A stretch of 6,488 nucleotides of DNA from Candidatus Poribacteria bacterium (lineage in GTDB: Bacteria > Poribacteria > WGA-4E > UBA9662). The notes under the pieces were generated by a model. The model had not been told where the DNA came from. It worked only from the letters and a program-made list of their open reading frames with translations, and made no database searches. A program made the translations under genes and the position numbers. This document shows positions 1 to 6,331 of the stretch, piece by piece. The stretch covers positions 54,863 to 61,350 of the forward strand of contig PACG01000052.1 of the NCBI GenBank assembly GCA_002699335.1, written 5' to 3'. How positions within the stretch are numbered: the stretch's first letter is position 1; every line of letters starts with the position of its first letter.

Positions 1-500
1 GTGGCCTCGACATCGTCCCGTAAGACAGAAATGCCGGAAGCACCGACAGTCGATTCCAGATCGTACTTGACTTCTACCCCGGCTCCCGGATTAGTGTGAC
101 TGCGTGCACCTGATGCGGAAGATGGGGATGGTAGACCTGGGTGAAGACCATCTGCTGACCTGCTTTGGCCTCTCCCTGGACCGGGTCACCCGTTTGCACG
201 TATTTAGCCAGTACCGGCGCAGATAGGAAAAGGGCCCCATTCTCCACGGTCGGTGTTGGCAACCAAACCGGGGAGATTCAACTGATCCAGCTCTTGCATG
301 TAGGTGCCCCGGGTGACCTCATTTGGTGGGATAGGATAGAAGTTGGGATTGTTCAGGTTCAGACAGAAAAACCGGTAGCGTTCCACGTCGACAAAGTGGT
401 AAGTGGGTGGACCGATCCGCTCGACCATCGTCCAGTCAGCCGATGCCGGAAGTTGGGTGTAACTAGCCAAAATACAGGCATAAGCAATCGTGGATATCAT
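1..500 (-). pseudogene. Decayed unidentified gene, runs off the left edge
   Basis: I do not recognise the family. Three successive reading frames on the minus strand join into one plausible protein. The first runs from the ATG at 498-500 (MISTIAYACILASYTQLP...) to about 235 and contains NLNNPNFYPIPPNEVTRGTY and LVANTDRGEWGPF. The second continues with LSAPVLAKYVQTGDP and QQMVFTQVYHPHLPHQ down to a TAG at 74-76. The third reads GVEVKYDLES...ISVLRDDVEA to the window edge. The first junction falls in the homopolymer-rich stretch at 228-239 and the second next to the C-run at 77-80. The start is doubtful: there is no clear ribosome binding site, and another ATG at 532-534 in a different frame reads MSDFNEIGEMIND before a stop, so a further frameshift near 480-500 is possible. 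The beta-rich, aromatic-rich composition suggests a secreted or carbohydrate-related protein, but this is only an impression. The plus-strand reading over the same bases is a shadow. Confidence 0.45.
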
Positions 501-669
501 TAATCATTTCACCAATCTCGTTGAAGTCACTCATATTCTATTTCAAGTGAGGTAAAGATTCAAGATAAATGATAGTTGACCAGAAGCGTCCGAACTAAGA
601 ACCGACTTGACTTAGCCCAGAAATACTTGACATATTGATCTGGTTAAAATCTCCCCTATAAGGTCAAAA

Positions 670-1053
670 ATGACACGCCTTGAAGAACTGACTACAGGTA
701 CTCGTCTTTCCGGTTTGAGCGGTTCAGGAATTGTTACTGTGGAATCGGTTCAGTGGATTGGCCACCATGCACTGAGAGTTATCTTTCGGTCTACCGACAG
801 CCAACTCGGAGAACATCTGCTCTACCGTGACGATGAAGTTCAGCTTGAGCTGGTGGAATCTGGATCTCCCTGGTCCTTTGATGACGATGGTGATTTACTT
901 CGCTTGGTTTCAGAAGCCTACCGCATCAAGCTGGATTGGCTCTTCGATCCCTACGTGGCCATCACCACTAGTACTATTATGCCGCTGCCGCATCAGATCT
1001 CGGCTGTCTATCAGTCGAGTAGAAGGAATTCCCTTCAAACCCTTTACTGGTAA
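670..1053 (+). pseudogene. N-terminal fragment of a DrmD-like SNF2 helicase (DISARM-type)
   Basis: The 127-residue reading frame matches, from memory of the family, the conserved N-terminus of large SNF2-related helicases of the DrmD type. DrmD is the helicase of class 1 DISARM anti-phage systems and is normally around 1000 residues. Recognisable blocks in order are LEELTTGTRLSGL, SVQWIG, HLLYRDDEVQLELVE, SPWSFDDDGDLLRLVSEAYR, LDWLFDP and PLPHQISAVYQ. In intact members the PLPHQ...AVY block, the Q-motif-like region, is followed within about 20 residues by a Walker A motif (GAGKT). Here the frame instead reads SSRRNSLQTLYW and stops, so the whole ATPase core is missing and the product cannot be a helicase. 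A modest AAGG ribosome binding site lies 6 bases before the ATG. No other DISARM gene (methylase, DrmA, DrmB, DrmC) is visible. I am fairly sure of the helicase family and less sure of the DrmD assignment, since related helicases share this N-terminus. Confidence 0.65.
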
Positions 1054-1276
1054 AGATTTCAGGGCTTAAAGGAAATTGGAGGTGGTGGAGAACCCGCATC
1101 CGAAAGCATCTCAATAGAGGCTACTACATGCTTGTCATCAGCTTTTTTGGATTCCTCATCCTTGTTCGTGTTAATGGCTCCCTGATGCAGGATTTACGGC
1201 CAGCTAGTTCAGCTTTATCTGGCTGATTTGCCCCCGAACATCTCAAGTCAGCACAGCCTATAATTTTTACGCTCCG

Positions 1277-1302
1277 GCTAATTTGATAGGCAACAAATTA
1301 GC
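1277..1302. repeat. Inverted repeat, 9-bp arms with 8-base loop
   Basis: GCTAATTTG (1277-1285) and CAAATTAGC (1294-1302) are perfect reverse complements separated by ATAGGCAA. Outside them GCTC (1271-1274) can pair with GAGC (1308-1311) across an asymmetric internal loop, giving a longer imperfect stem. No T-tract follows, so it is not a standard intrinsic terminator. It could be part of a small non-autonomous element or a structured RNA. Confidence 0.7.
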
Positions 1303-1308
1303 GGAACG

Positions 1309-1324
1309 AGCCGCTTAAGCGGCT
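1309..1324. repeat. Perfect 16-bp palindrome
   Basis: AGCCGCTTAAGCGGCT reads identically on both strands with no spacer. It starts 6 bases after the 1277-1302 hairpin and is followed by another small inverted repeat, AATTGA (1331-1336) with TCAATT (1343-1348). A spacerless palindrome this long suits a dimeric DNA-binding protein site or the fold of a REP/MITE-type dispersed repeat. No intact gene nearby explains it as an operator. Confidence 0.7.
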
Positions 1325-1574
1325 AAAGCCAATTGATTATCGTCAATTAAACTGTTTTCCGCCCATTTAAAGAGGCCTGCGGAATCCTCGGCATGCAACC
1401 CTTATTCCAATTCCTCTCATCGAAACCATGTTATTCCCATTTAAGTCCTGCCAATAATTTAGGATGGATTTAGCAGGGCATATAAGCAATATCCGCTTTA
1501 ACAGAATTTAAATGTGTCGTCAAGTGTGTCCAATTCTTAACCTGACTTAATCTCTTTTATTTCTGTTGAGTTTG

Positions 1575-1583
1575 TGCTAGAAT
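1575..1583 (+). promoter_or_regulatory. Possible extended -10 promoter
   Basis: TGCTAGAAT is an extended -10 element (TG, one base, then TAGAAT, one mismatch to TATAAT). It lies 19 bases before the ATG of the ADP-ribosylglycohydrolase remnant at 1602. No good -35 is present at the usual distance, which extended -10 promoters tolerate. The call rests on a short motif and position only. Confidence 0.3.
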
Positions 1584-1601
1584 CGCACCCGAAATTATTT
1601 T

Positions 1602-1769
1602 ATGCAAAATGACAATTCCCACCATAGAAGATATAGGGGCGCTATTCTAGGATTAGCAACTGGAGATGCTGTTGGTACTATGGTAGTGGCAATAGTCGCC
1701 CTGTCGGCCGCCGCGGTTGCTTCTTCCTCTCTGCTTCCGGTTAATATTTCAAGCGAGCCTGGCCAATAG
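1602..1769 (+). pseudogene. N-terminal stub of an ADP-ribosylglycohydrolase
   Basis: This 55-residue frame begins MQNDNSHHRRYRGAILGLATG. The stretch RYRGAILGLATGDAVGT (residues 10-26) is the signature N-terminal helix of the ADP-ribosylglycohydrolase (DraG-like) family, enzymes that remove ADP-ribose from proteins or small molecules using two metal ions; intact members are about 250-350 residues. After residue 26 the similarity stops. A hydrophobic alanine- and valine-rich tail (MVVAIVALSAAAVASSSLLP) follows, then a TAG at 1767-1769. The family's WTDDT metal-binding motif and all later motifs are absent, so it cannot be active. There is no convincing ribosome binding site, although a possible extended -10 lies just upstream. 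The tail looks like a short membrane segment, so a small membrane peptide is an alternative reading, but the match in residues 10-26 is hard to explain otherwise. Confidence 0.55.
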
Positions 1770-1868
1770 ACCTTTGACTTTTGCCCCAACACTGACAAAA
1801 TCAGCAGGTGTCCGCTAGCCCCGTCGTGCTTTTAACCGTAGTGGTCCACGTGCCAGCCATTTTTAGGG

Positions 1869-2100
1869 CCAACCGATCCCATTGACACCACAGGTGCCAA
1901 GGGTGGTTGATGTTTTATATCTTTGCACCATTGCAGAATTTGAGCGGAAACTAATTCGGGAACGGATCTTGGCCAGGTTGTAGGTGGCAACAGCCGATAG
2001 CCTGTGTCAGCGAAAAAACTGTCGCTACGTCAGATAACGGAGCAGTTGGATATTTCTATTGCCACCTTAACGATCAGCCGCGAGCAAGTTGGAAAACCTT
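1869..2100 (+). pseudogene. Relic of a serine recombinase / resolvase
   Basis: Four overlapping frame segments reconstruct the C-terminal half of a small serine recombinase, the class that resolves or integrates mobile DNA through an N-terminal catalytic serine. In order they are PTDPIDTTGAKG (1869-1904), WLMFYIFA (1904-1927), TIAEFERKLIRERILARL (1927-1980, then TAG) and SLRQITEQLDISIATL from about 2022. The first three match the conserved block SLTDPIDTT...GRLMFxIFAxIAEFERxLIRER at the end of the catalytic domain and start of the long helix. The last matches the small helix-turn-helix DNA-binding domain that follows after a linker. At least three frameshifts separate the pieces, and the N-terminal half with the catalytic serine is not recognisable in 1771-1868. 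The HTH frame stays open to about 2175, but the residues after about 2070 look unrelated. It lies between two other broken genes, consistent with an old mobile element. Confidence 0.72.
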
Positions 2101-2161
2101 GTTTTAGTATAAACTGTGGCCCATTTGAGGCATTGACTTTTAAACTCATCATGCCCTTAAT

Positions 2162-2167
2162 AAGGGG
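2162..2167 (+). promoter_or_regulatory. Ribosome binding site facing an ATA codon
   Basis: AAGGGG lies 6 bases before ATA at 2174-2176. From that ATA the frame reads xKSLTPLQIVLLLFLALNT then IGQQ, a textbook signal peptide. The spacing and the lysine directly after the first codon indicate that the start was once ATG and has mutated to ATA, or that this is a very rare ATA start. No ATG, GTG or TTG lies in this frame between the site and the signal peptide. The next usable in-frame start, a TTG at 2273, would remove the signal peptide. Confidence 0.6.
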
Positions 2168-2173
2168 TATCCT

Positions 2174-4362
2174 ATAAAATCCCTCACCCCTCTTCAAATC
2201 GTTCTTCTACTTTTTTTAGCACTGAATACTATCGGCCAGCAAAATTGGCGTCAATTTACTGCTCAGGATAGTTTGAGCAGTGATATAGGTTATAACATCT
2301 TCGAATCGGAAAACGGGGACCTGTGGATCGGTACAGCACAGGGAGCTAACCGTTTTACAGGCGTTTTCGAGGAACATATTTCGGCCAGCGTAAATCAAGG
2401 AAGCCTTGATGCTCACACAGGCGATTCAGTTTTTAGTTTTTTCGAAACCGCTTCTGGCCAAATGTGGGTTCGATTTTTTCGAAATAATCGCTATGAACTC
2501 CTTTCTTTTGATAGTCAAAACTGGGATACGCCCAAAGACCTAAAAACCTGGACGACTTGGCGCTATCCGATACGCAGCAGTTTACGGCCGAAACTAACGA
2601 CGGTTTGCGGATAGCTACTTGGGATGGTTTAGCAGGATTTGATGGTAATGAGTTGAAACTATACGATTCAGAGTATTCACTCGATTGGATTGTTAGCACA
2701 TCAGATGGCCGACTTTGGTCGCAAGACAGGAAACTTGGCTTGATGGAGTTTGATGGGCAAAAATGGATCCGGGCACTCGATCTCAAAAATTCTCTACTGG
2801 AGAGTCCCACAGTCAAGGTGGTGCAAGTGGATTCAAAGGGAAAAATCCTGATCAGTACAGATGGTGTTGGCGTTTTCAAATACGATCCAGTTCTAAACTC
2901 GCTAATCGATCTGAAACTTGACAAAAACAACGTTCATCTAATCAAGGAAATGAGTGATGAAAGCATCTGGATATAGGTGCTGATAATGGACTGTATCAAC
3001 ATAATGGTGTCAAGTGGCTACAGCACCAGTACCAAAACCGATTAAAAACATTCATCACCACCATTACTGAAACGCCGAAGGACAGAATTTGGGTTTGTGG
3101 CCAAAGTGGACTTTTCACTTCGATGGTAGGACTTGGGTGCAAGAACAGGATATGCCAATGAATTGTGTTGTCGAACTTTATGACAATATAATAATGGTTG
3201 GTGGTGCCACAGGGCTTTATGTCCTGTCAAAAGAGCAGGGCGAAGATAGTAGAATTGTACTCAATAAGGTATGGCTAACCACCCAAGACAAACTTGACCA
3301 TGCGACTTCCTATCAAATTAGTGTGCGAGTAGATAACACCCTTCCTAAAGTCGAAATTCGGACTCCCGACAACGGGTTCTGAAAAACTTCACTATCTCAT
3401 CCCTCATTAGCGATTTACACCTGGACAGCTATCAACTCGATTTCTCTACAACTAACGACAGTAATAACAGTGATTGGGAGCAGATCTATGTGCAAGCAGG
3501 TCTGTATCAGCCCGCAGATAAAACTGAGCTGGAGGAGGTAGAAACCGACAAGGACTGGGAGGTGCCAGTCAAAGATGGGCCGGTTTGGTTACGCTTGATG
3601 GGAACAGATAAAGCGGGTAATACTAACAGTCAGACCATCCAAGTGGAAATCCCTTCGGCTGTGCAGGCTCGTAAAGGTCGAATCATTGCCCCTGATGATC
3701 AACAAGCAGAACTCTACTTTCCACCCAATACACTGGCTCAAGATACTATCGTCACCGTCAATGCTTTAACTGAAACTGAGGTTGAACCGCCGGTACGCCG
3801 TGTCAGCCAGATTTATGACTTTGCTCCAGCCACGCTCAGATTAAATAGCATCAAACCTGCACCTTACCCTCTCCTATGACCCATTACAACTCTCCGCCGG
3901 CAAGGAACCCTTGATCTTTCATCGTACTGAATGATGGCCTCTGGAAGGCTATCGGTGGTACGCCTAACCTGGAACAACAGACCATCTCGGCCACTGTTTT
4001 TGTCTCTAGGCCAGTACACTCTGGGCGAAATGGATAAGATTCAAGCACTGGATTCGGCCAATCTGAAGCCGGATTCATTAACCTGCCAACCACGGGCCTT
4101 CTCGCCCAAAGCTAATGCTTTTAGCACCCACACCACTATTTCTTTTTTCTCTGGACCAGCCGCCCATGTCACCATCCAGGTCTATAGTGGGGCAGTCAAC
4201 TGGTTGAATGGATCGCTCAGCAGCAGACATTTAGTTCAGGTAAACGGGCCATTCGTTGGTCGGGTCGAGATAGCGAGGGAGAGGTACTAGCTACCGGTCT
4301 ATATATTGTGACGGAGGGCAATCAGAGGCAAGATTAAGGTGGTCAACGTCTGGAACGACTAG
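2174..4362 (+). pseudogene. Secreted propeller protein with Ig-like and FlgD-like C-terminal domains, multiply frameshifted
   Basis: One protein of about 730 codons can be read by stepping through about ten frame segments. It starts with a signal peptide (2174-2240), so it is probably exported. Then come about seven short repeats of the two-component-regulator propeller type: ENGDLWIGTAQGANRFTG, NDGLRIATWDGLAGFDG, SDGRLWSQ, KGKILISTDGVGVFKYD, DESIWIGADNGLYQHNG and DRIWVCGQSGLFHFDG. Together they suggest a beta-propeller. A linker and Ig-like domain follow (VEIRTPDNG, then VPVKDGPVWLRLMGTDKAGN), then a ZU5-like domain (KGRIIAPDDQQAELYFPPN). Last is a FlgD-like Ig domain of the kind found at the C-terminus of surface-sorted proteins: LTCQPRAFSPKANAFSTHTT, VEWIAQQQTFSSGKRAIRWS, LATGLYIVT and KVVNVWND before TAG at 4360-4362. 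Breaks lie near 2542-2546 (A-run), 2971-2975 (AT duplication), 3112-3115 (T-run), 3374, 3850, 3930, 4000, 4187 and 4335. The start is ATA. No kinase or other enzyme domain is present, so its role was probably sensing, adhesion or surface display. Confidence 0.8.
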
Positions 4363-4412
4363 CCTCGTTTGAAGCCCTGTAGGCTTGTATCCAGATGATG
4401 CCCAAGTCTGGC

Positions 4413-4457
4413 GGCAATAACCGTTCTGTCGGTCGTCCCGGCAGAACGGTTATTGCT
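4413..4457 (+). terminator. Very long hairpin downstream of the propeller gene
   Basis: GCAATAACCGTTCTG (4414-4428) pairs perfectly with CAGAACGGTTATTGC (4442-4456). The stem continues through a T-G wobble and CGG/CCG to a 5-base loop (4433-4437), giving about 19 pairs. It lies 52 bases after the propeller stop and 142 bases before the thioesterase, where a terminator is expected. No T-tract follows on either strand, so it is not a canonical intrinsic terminator. It could instead be an mRNA-stabilising 3' stem or a copy of a dispersed palindromic element. A small stem (AAGCC 4372-4376 with GGCTT 4382-4386) precedes it. Confidence 0.65.
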
Positions 4458-4564
4458 CTCGACTTCCGATTTCAAGCCAATCACAACACTGTAACAATAA
4501 TCATCTTGTTTCACTTAGCTGTGTCATAAATAAATGAACAACAAGTGTTTGATAAAATTAATAT

Positions 4565-4590
4565 TAGGCGACTTTATTGATGATAGGCGA
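4565..4590 (+). repeat. Short direct repeat before the thioesterase
   Basis: TAGGCGA occurs at 4565-4571 and again at 4584-4590, 19 bases apart, just before the ATG at 4599. The downstream copy overlaps the only candidate ribosome binding site (AGGCGAG, 8 bases from the start). The repeat could be a regulator site or chance. The surrounding 4500-4580 is AT-rich, with several weak promoter-like hexamers that I cannot choose between. Confidence 0.3.
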
Positions 4591-4598
4591 GTTTTGAA

Positions 4599-4982
4599 AT
4601 GGATGGAACCAAATTCCGAGGAGAACCTGAATTGCGTACCTTAGCCATGCCTGCAGATACTAATGCCAACGGGGATATCTTTGGGGGATGGCTAGTATCA
4701 CAAATGGATTCGGCTGCCGGGATATCGGCCAAAACCTATGCTAAATCCAGAGCAGCCACCGTAGCCATTGAAGCCCTCAAATTTAAACGACCAGTTTCCG
4801 TCGGTGATATAGTAGTTTGTATTTATTGTGATTTGTATCAAGTGGGTACAACATCGATGAAGATTCATGTTGAAGTTTGGTTTCGGAAACCTGAAGTCAG
4901 TCAACGAGAAAAAGTAACGGAGGGCACCTTTGTATTCGTGGCAATTGATGACCAAGGTAGAGCCAAGGCAATTGAGAGTTGA
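4599..4982 (+). CDS. YciA-like acyl-CoA thioesterase (hotdog fold)
   Basis: This 127-residue protein is close to the usual 130 or so residues of the YciA/BACH-type thioesterases. These cytosolic enzymes hydrolyse acyl-CoA to free acid and CoA, controlling CoA release and acyl-chain pools. The family hallmark is complete: LRTLAMPADTNANGDIFGGW (residues 12-31) followed by LVSQMD. Asp37 sits at the position of the YciA catalytic aspartate, at the start of the central hotdog helix. Later come KFKRPVSVGD, the conserved loop and strand after that helix, and a C-terminal strand FVFVAIDDQGRAK. The frame is uninterrupted, unlike its neighbours. The chosen ATG gives the expected N-terminal length, with a weak AGGCGAG ribosome binding site 8 bases upstream. 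It is transcribed alone: the long hairpin precedes it and a minus-strand relic follows. Substrate chain length cannot be read from the sequence. Confidence in the family is very high. Confidence 0.95.
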   Translation: MDGTKFRGEPELRTLAMPADTNANGDIFGGWLVSQMDSAAGISAKTYAKSRAATVAIEALKFKRPVSVGDIVVCIYCDLYQVGTTSMKIHVEVWFRKPEVSQREKVTEGTFVFVAIDDQGRAKAIES

Positions 4983-5041
4983 ACTTAAAAGGAACACTGA
5001 CAACTGATTGAAGCATGATTGTAGGCCAAATACCAAACCAT

Positions 5042-5450
5042 CTACAGCATATTGCCTTTACTTTGAACTTTTTCCCTAATCTTTTCCTTTAAATCAGCTG
5101 GTACATTCTTGGCCTGTTTGGGATTACAAAGATCTGCCCTCCAAACCAGCTGGCGTTAGCATCTCAAATCTACCTTGCTGACCGATATAAATACACCTAG
5201 CTTCCACCAACTCTTTAGCTTGACAGTCTACACGAAACAGGTCGACCACAGCGTGATCCACTCCTGCACCATCCTGATTCCAAGTTACGGTAAAGCCTTT
5301 GATCAACAATTTAACCAATACGGGAGGAAACTCCAGCCACGTCTAAATGAGAATCCCAGATTAATAGGCGACTTCCGCAAGAATTTGGTCTTTAGAGAAA
5401 TCTAGTTTGGTAACAGTTCTACCTTATACCGTGACTTCTACAAGCTCCAA
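5042..5450 (-). pseudogene. Decayed gene of unknown family with several in-frame stops
   Basis: I do not recognise this protein, but the coding signature is clear. One minus-strand frame from about 5450 reads LELVEVTV, stop, GRTVTKLDFSKDQILAEVAY, stop, SGILI, stop, then a long open part. That part contains LEFPPVLVKLLIKGFTVTWN, GVDHAVVDLFRVD, KELVEARCIYIGQQGRFEML and TPAGLEG. The premature stops are at 5424-5426 (TAA), 5361-5363 (TAA) and 5343-5345 (TAG). Near 5137-5139 (a run of three C) the reading shifts frame, and a well-formed tail follows: ADLCNPKQAKNVPADLKEKI, REKVQSKGNML, ending with TAG at 5042-5044. Without the shift the first frame stops at 5124-5126. The middle part, VTWNQDGAGVDHAVVDLF, has the alternating pattern of a beta-sandwich. 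No start codon or ribosome binding site is visible, so the 5' end is probably lost or lies beyond a further break. It runs in the same direction as the isomerase, 32 bases downstream of it. Confidence 0.6.
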
Positions 5451-5482
5451 TCATGACACTTTTGAATGAAGTGGACAACCGA

Positions 5483-6304
5483 TCAATTTATGTAGGAGGT
5501 AACAACTCCCTGGATCTCGGTCAAACTATCCCATTCACTGCCGTCACTATCAAATATTAACGAATATGGACCATCAAACCCGGCTTCGGCAGCCAAATTC
5601 ATACACCGTGTGAACTCGTCACGGAGCATCTCACCAGCCACAGGCCACTCAGCTTTGGCATGTACCGAGGTGGCTTTGGGCAGGATCGCCGCTAGTTCGG
5701 TGTATTTATCATCTCCTTTGAAGTTACCGAAATCAGCGCAGAGACCTATGTCTTCCGGGCATAGATCTAATATGGCCAGCAGATGGTCAGCTCGTTTGCC
5801 AACCTGACGGAAGTTTTCGGTAGTAACTGTGACACCTAATTTCTTACCGAACTTCGCCAAAGAGGCTAAATTTTTGGCACTCAGCTGAATTACTTCATAA
5901 TAGTGAGCATCATCGGTTTGGATATCAGTGCAACCAGCGATTACTCGCGCGTGGCCAGCGCCACACTTACCTGCGATCTCGATCCAGAACCGAATCTGCT
6001 CCATCTCTCTCTGGCGTTGTTCTGGATCGGGGTGCGTAATATCCCCTTCATCAATCAGGACACTGAATAGTTCGACCCCCGCATCATCCAGTGAAATGCG
6101 CAAATCGTCAATATAGTCGTCATCAATCTGCGGGAAATGAAAGTGACAGATTTCCAGCGTTTTAATCCCACGCTCAGCGATTTTGGCTGGTAGTTCCAGC
6201 AATGAAATGTCACCGTTCTCTGTAGTTGAACCGTCCAATTTGTGAAAGACAGAACCCAGTGCTCGGTGTAAACTCCATGATGAAATAGACAATCTAGCTG
6301 ACAT
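5483..6304 (-). CDS. Sugar phosphate isomerase/epimerase (xylose-isomerase-like TIM barrel)
   Basis: The 273-residue protein has the size and motif order of the AP-endonuclease-2/xylose-isomerase-like TIM-barrel family. These enzymes interconvert sugars or sugar acids, usually with a divalent metal. The N-terminal strand is SISSWSLHRALG, and strand 2 carries LEICHFHFP (residues 50-58). Probable metal ligands follow the family order: Glu163 in TTENF, Asp191 in CADFGNFKG and His215 in VHAKAEW. The last position, often glutamate, is in GPYSLIFDSDG, where Asp252 would serve; an aspartate here is acceptable in some subfamilies. The ATG at 6302-6304 is preferred because AAGGAG (6311-6316) lies 6 bases upstream; a TTG at 6317-6319 would place that site inside the gene. 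It is uninterrupted. A dehydrogenase fragment ends 27 bases upstream in the same direction, a pairing typical of sugar or polyol catabolic operons. The substrate is unknown. Confidence 0.92.
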   Translation of the reverse strand: MSARLSISSWSLHRALGSVFHKLDGSTTENGDISLLELPAKIAERGIKTLEICHFHFPQIDDDYIDDLRISLDDAGVELFSVLIDEGDITHPDPEQRQREMEQIRFWIEIAGKCGAGHARVIAGCTDIQTDDAHYYEVIQLSAKNLASLAKFGKKLGVTVTTENFRQVGKRADHLLAILDLCPEDIGLCADFGNFKGDDKYTELAAILPKATSVHAKAEWPVAGEMLRDEFTRCMNLAAEAGFDGPYSLIFDSDGSEWDSLTEIQGVVTSYIN

Positions 6305-6310
6305 ATTAAT

Positions 6311-6316
6311 CTCCTT
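6311..6316 (-). promoter_or_regulatory. Strong ribosome binding site fixing the isomerase start
   Basis: On the minus strand AAGGAG is followed by six bases (ATTAAT) and ATG. This near-ideal site decides the start at 6304 over the upstream TTG. Confidence 0.8.
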
Positions 6317-6331
6317 CAAAAATATATAGAC

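Larger units (their letters stand above)
1054..1594. other. Gene-poor stretch with inverted repeats, possible helicase debris
   Basis: I see no gene that can be defended here. Just after the helicase stop, the bases around 1043-1075 read TGKDF in one frame and GLKEIGG in another. This faintly resembles the GKT...GLLxKEL that should follow in the helicase, so the first few dozen bases may be heavily decayed helicase sequence. A stop-free but start-poor frame continues to about 1226 with a hydrophobic patch (MLVISFFGFLILV) and no known match. On the minus strand a short protein-like stretch (GLHAEDSAGLFKWAENSLID) lies around 1325-1405, too short to name. The clearest structure is the cluster of inverted repeats at 1271-1348. 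Confidence 0.4.

Noticed and set aside
165..503. Open plus-strand frame of 112 residues
   Set aside because: It lies antisense to the minus-strand relic, whose composition and motifs look far more protein-like; no ribosome binding site or recognisable domain.
607..655. Two TTGAC(T/A) hexamers (607-612, 627-632) as promoters for the helicase fragment
   Set aside because: Neither has a credible -10 at 16-18 bases; the nearest TAAAAT (645-650) is only 12 bases from the second.
1128..1226. Hydrophobic frame MLVISFFGFLILV as a small membrane protein
   Set aside because: No ribosome binding site, short, and inside probable helicase debris; chance opening cannot be excluded.
1325..1405. Minus-strand stretch GLHAEDSAGLFKWAENSLID as a transposase tail
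   Set aside because: Under 30 residues with no diagnostic motif.
1511..1528. TGTGTC repeated twice within 20 bases
   Set aside because: Only two short copies; not a CRISPR or iteron array.
2133..2163. TTGACT with TTAATA about 18 bases later as the propeller promoter
   Set aside because: Transcription would start at about 2169, downstream of the ribosome binding site at 2162-2167, so this pair cannot drive that gene.
2433..2930. Open minus-strand frame of 165 residues
   Set aside because: It is serine- and proline-rich shadow sequence opposite the propeller repeats, which carry clear repeat motifs on the plus strand.
4698..5036. Minus-strand frame of 112 residues opposite the thioesterase
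   Set aside because: The plus strand encodes a complete thioesterase here, so this is an antisense shadow.
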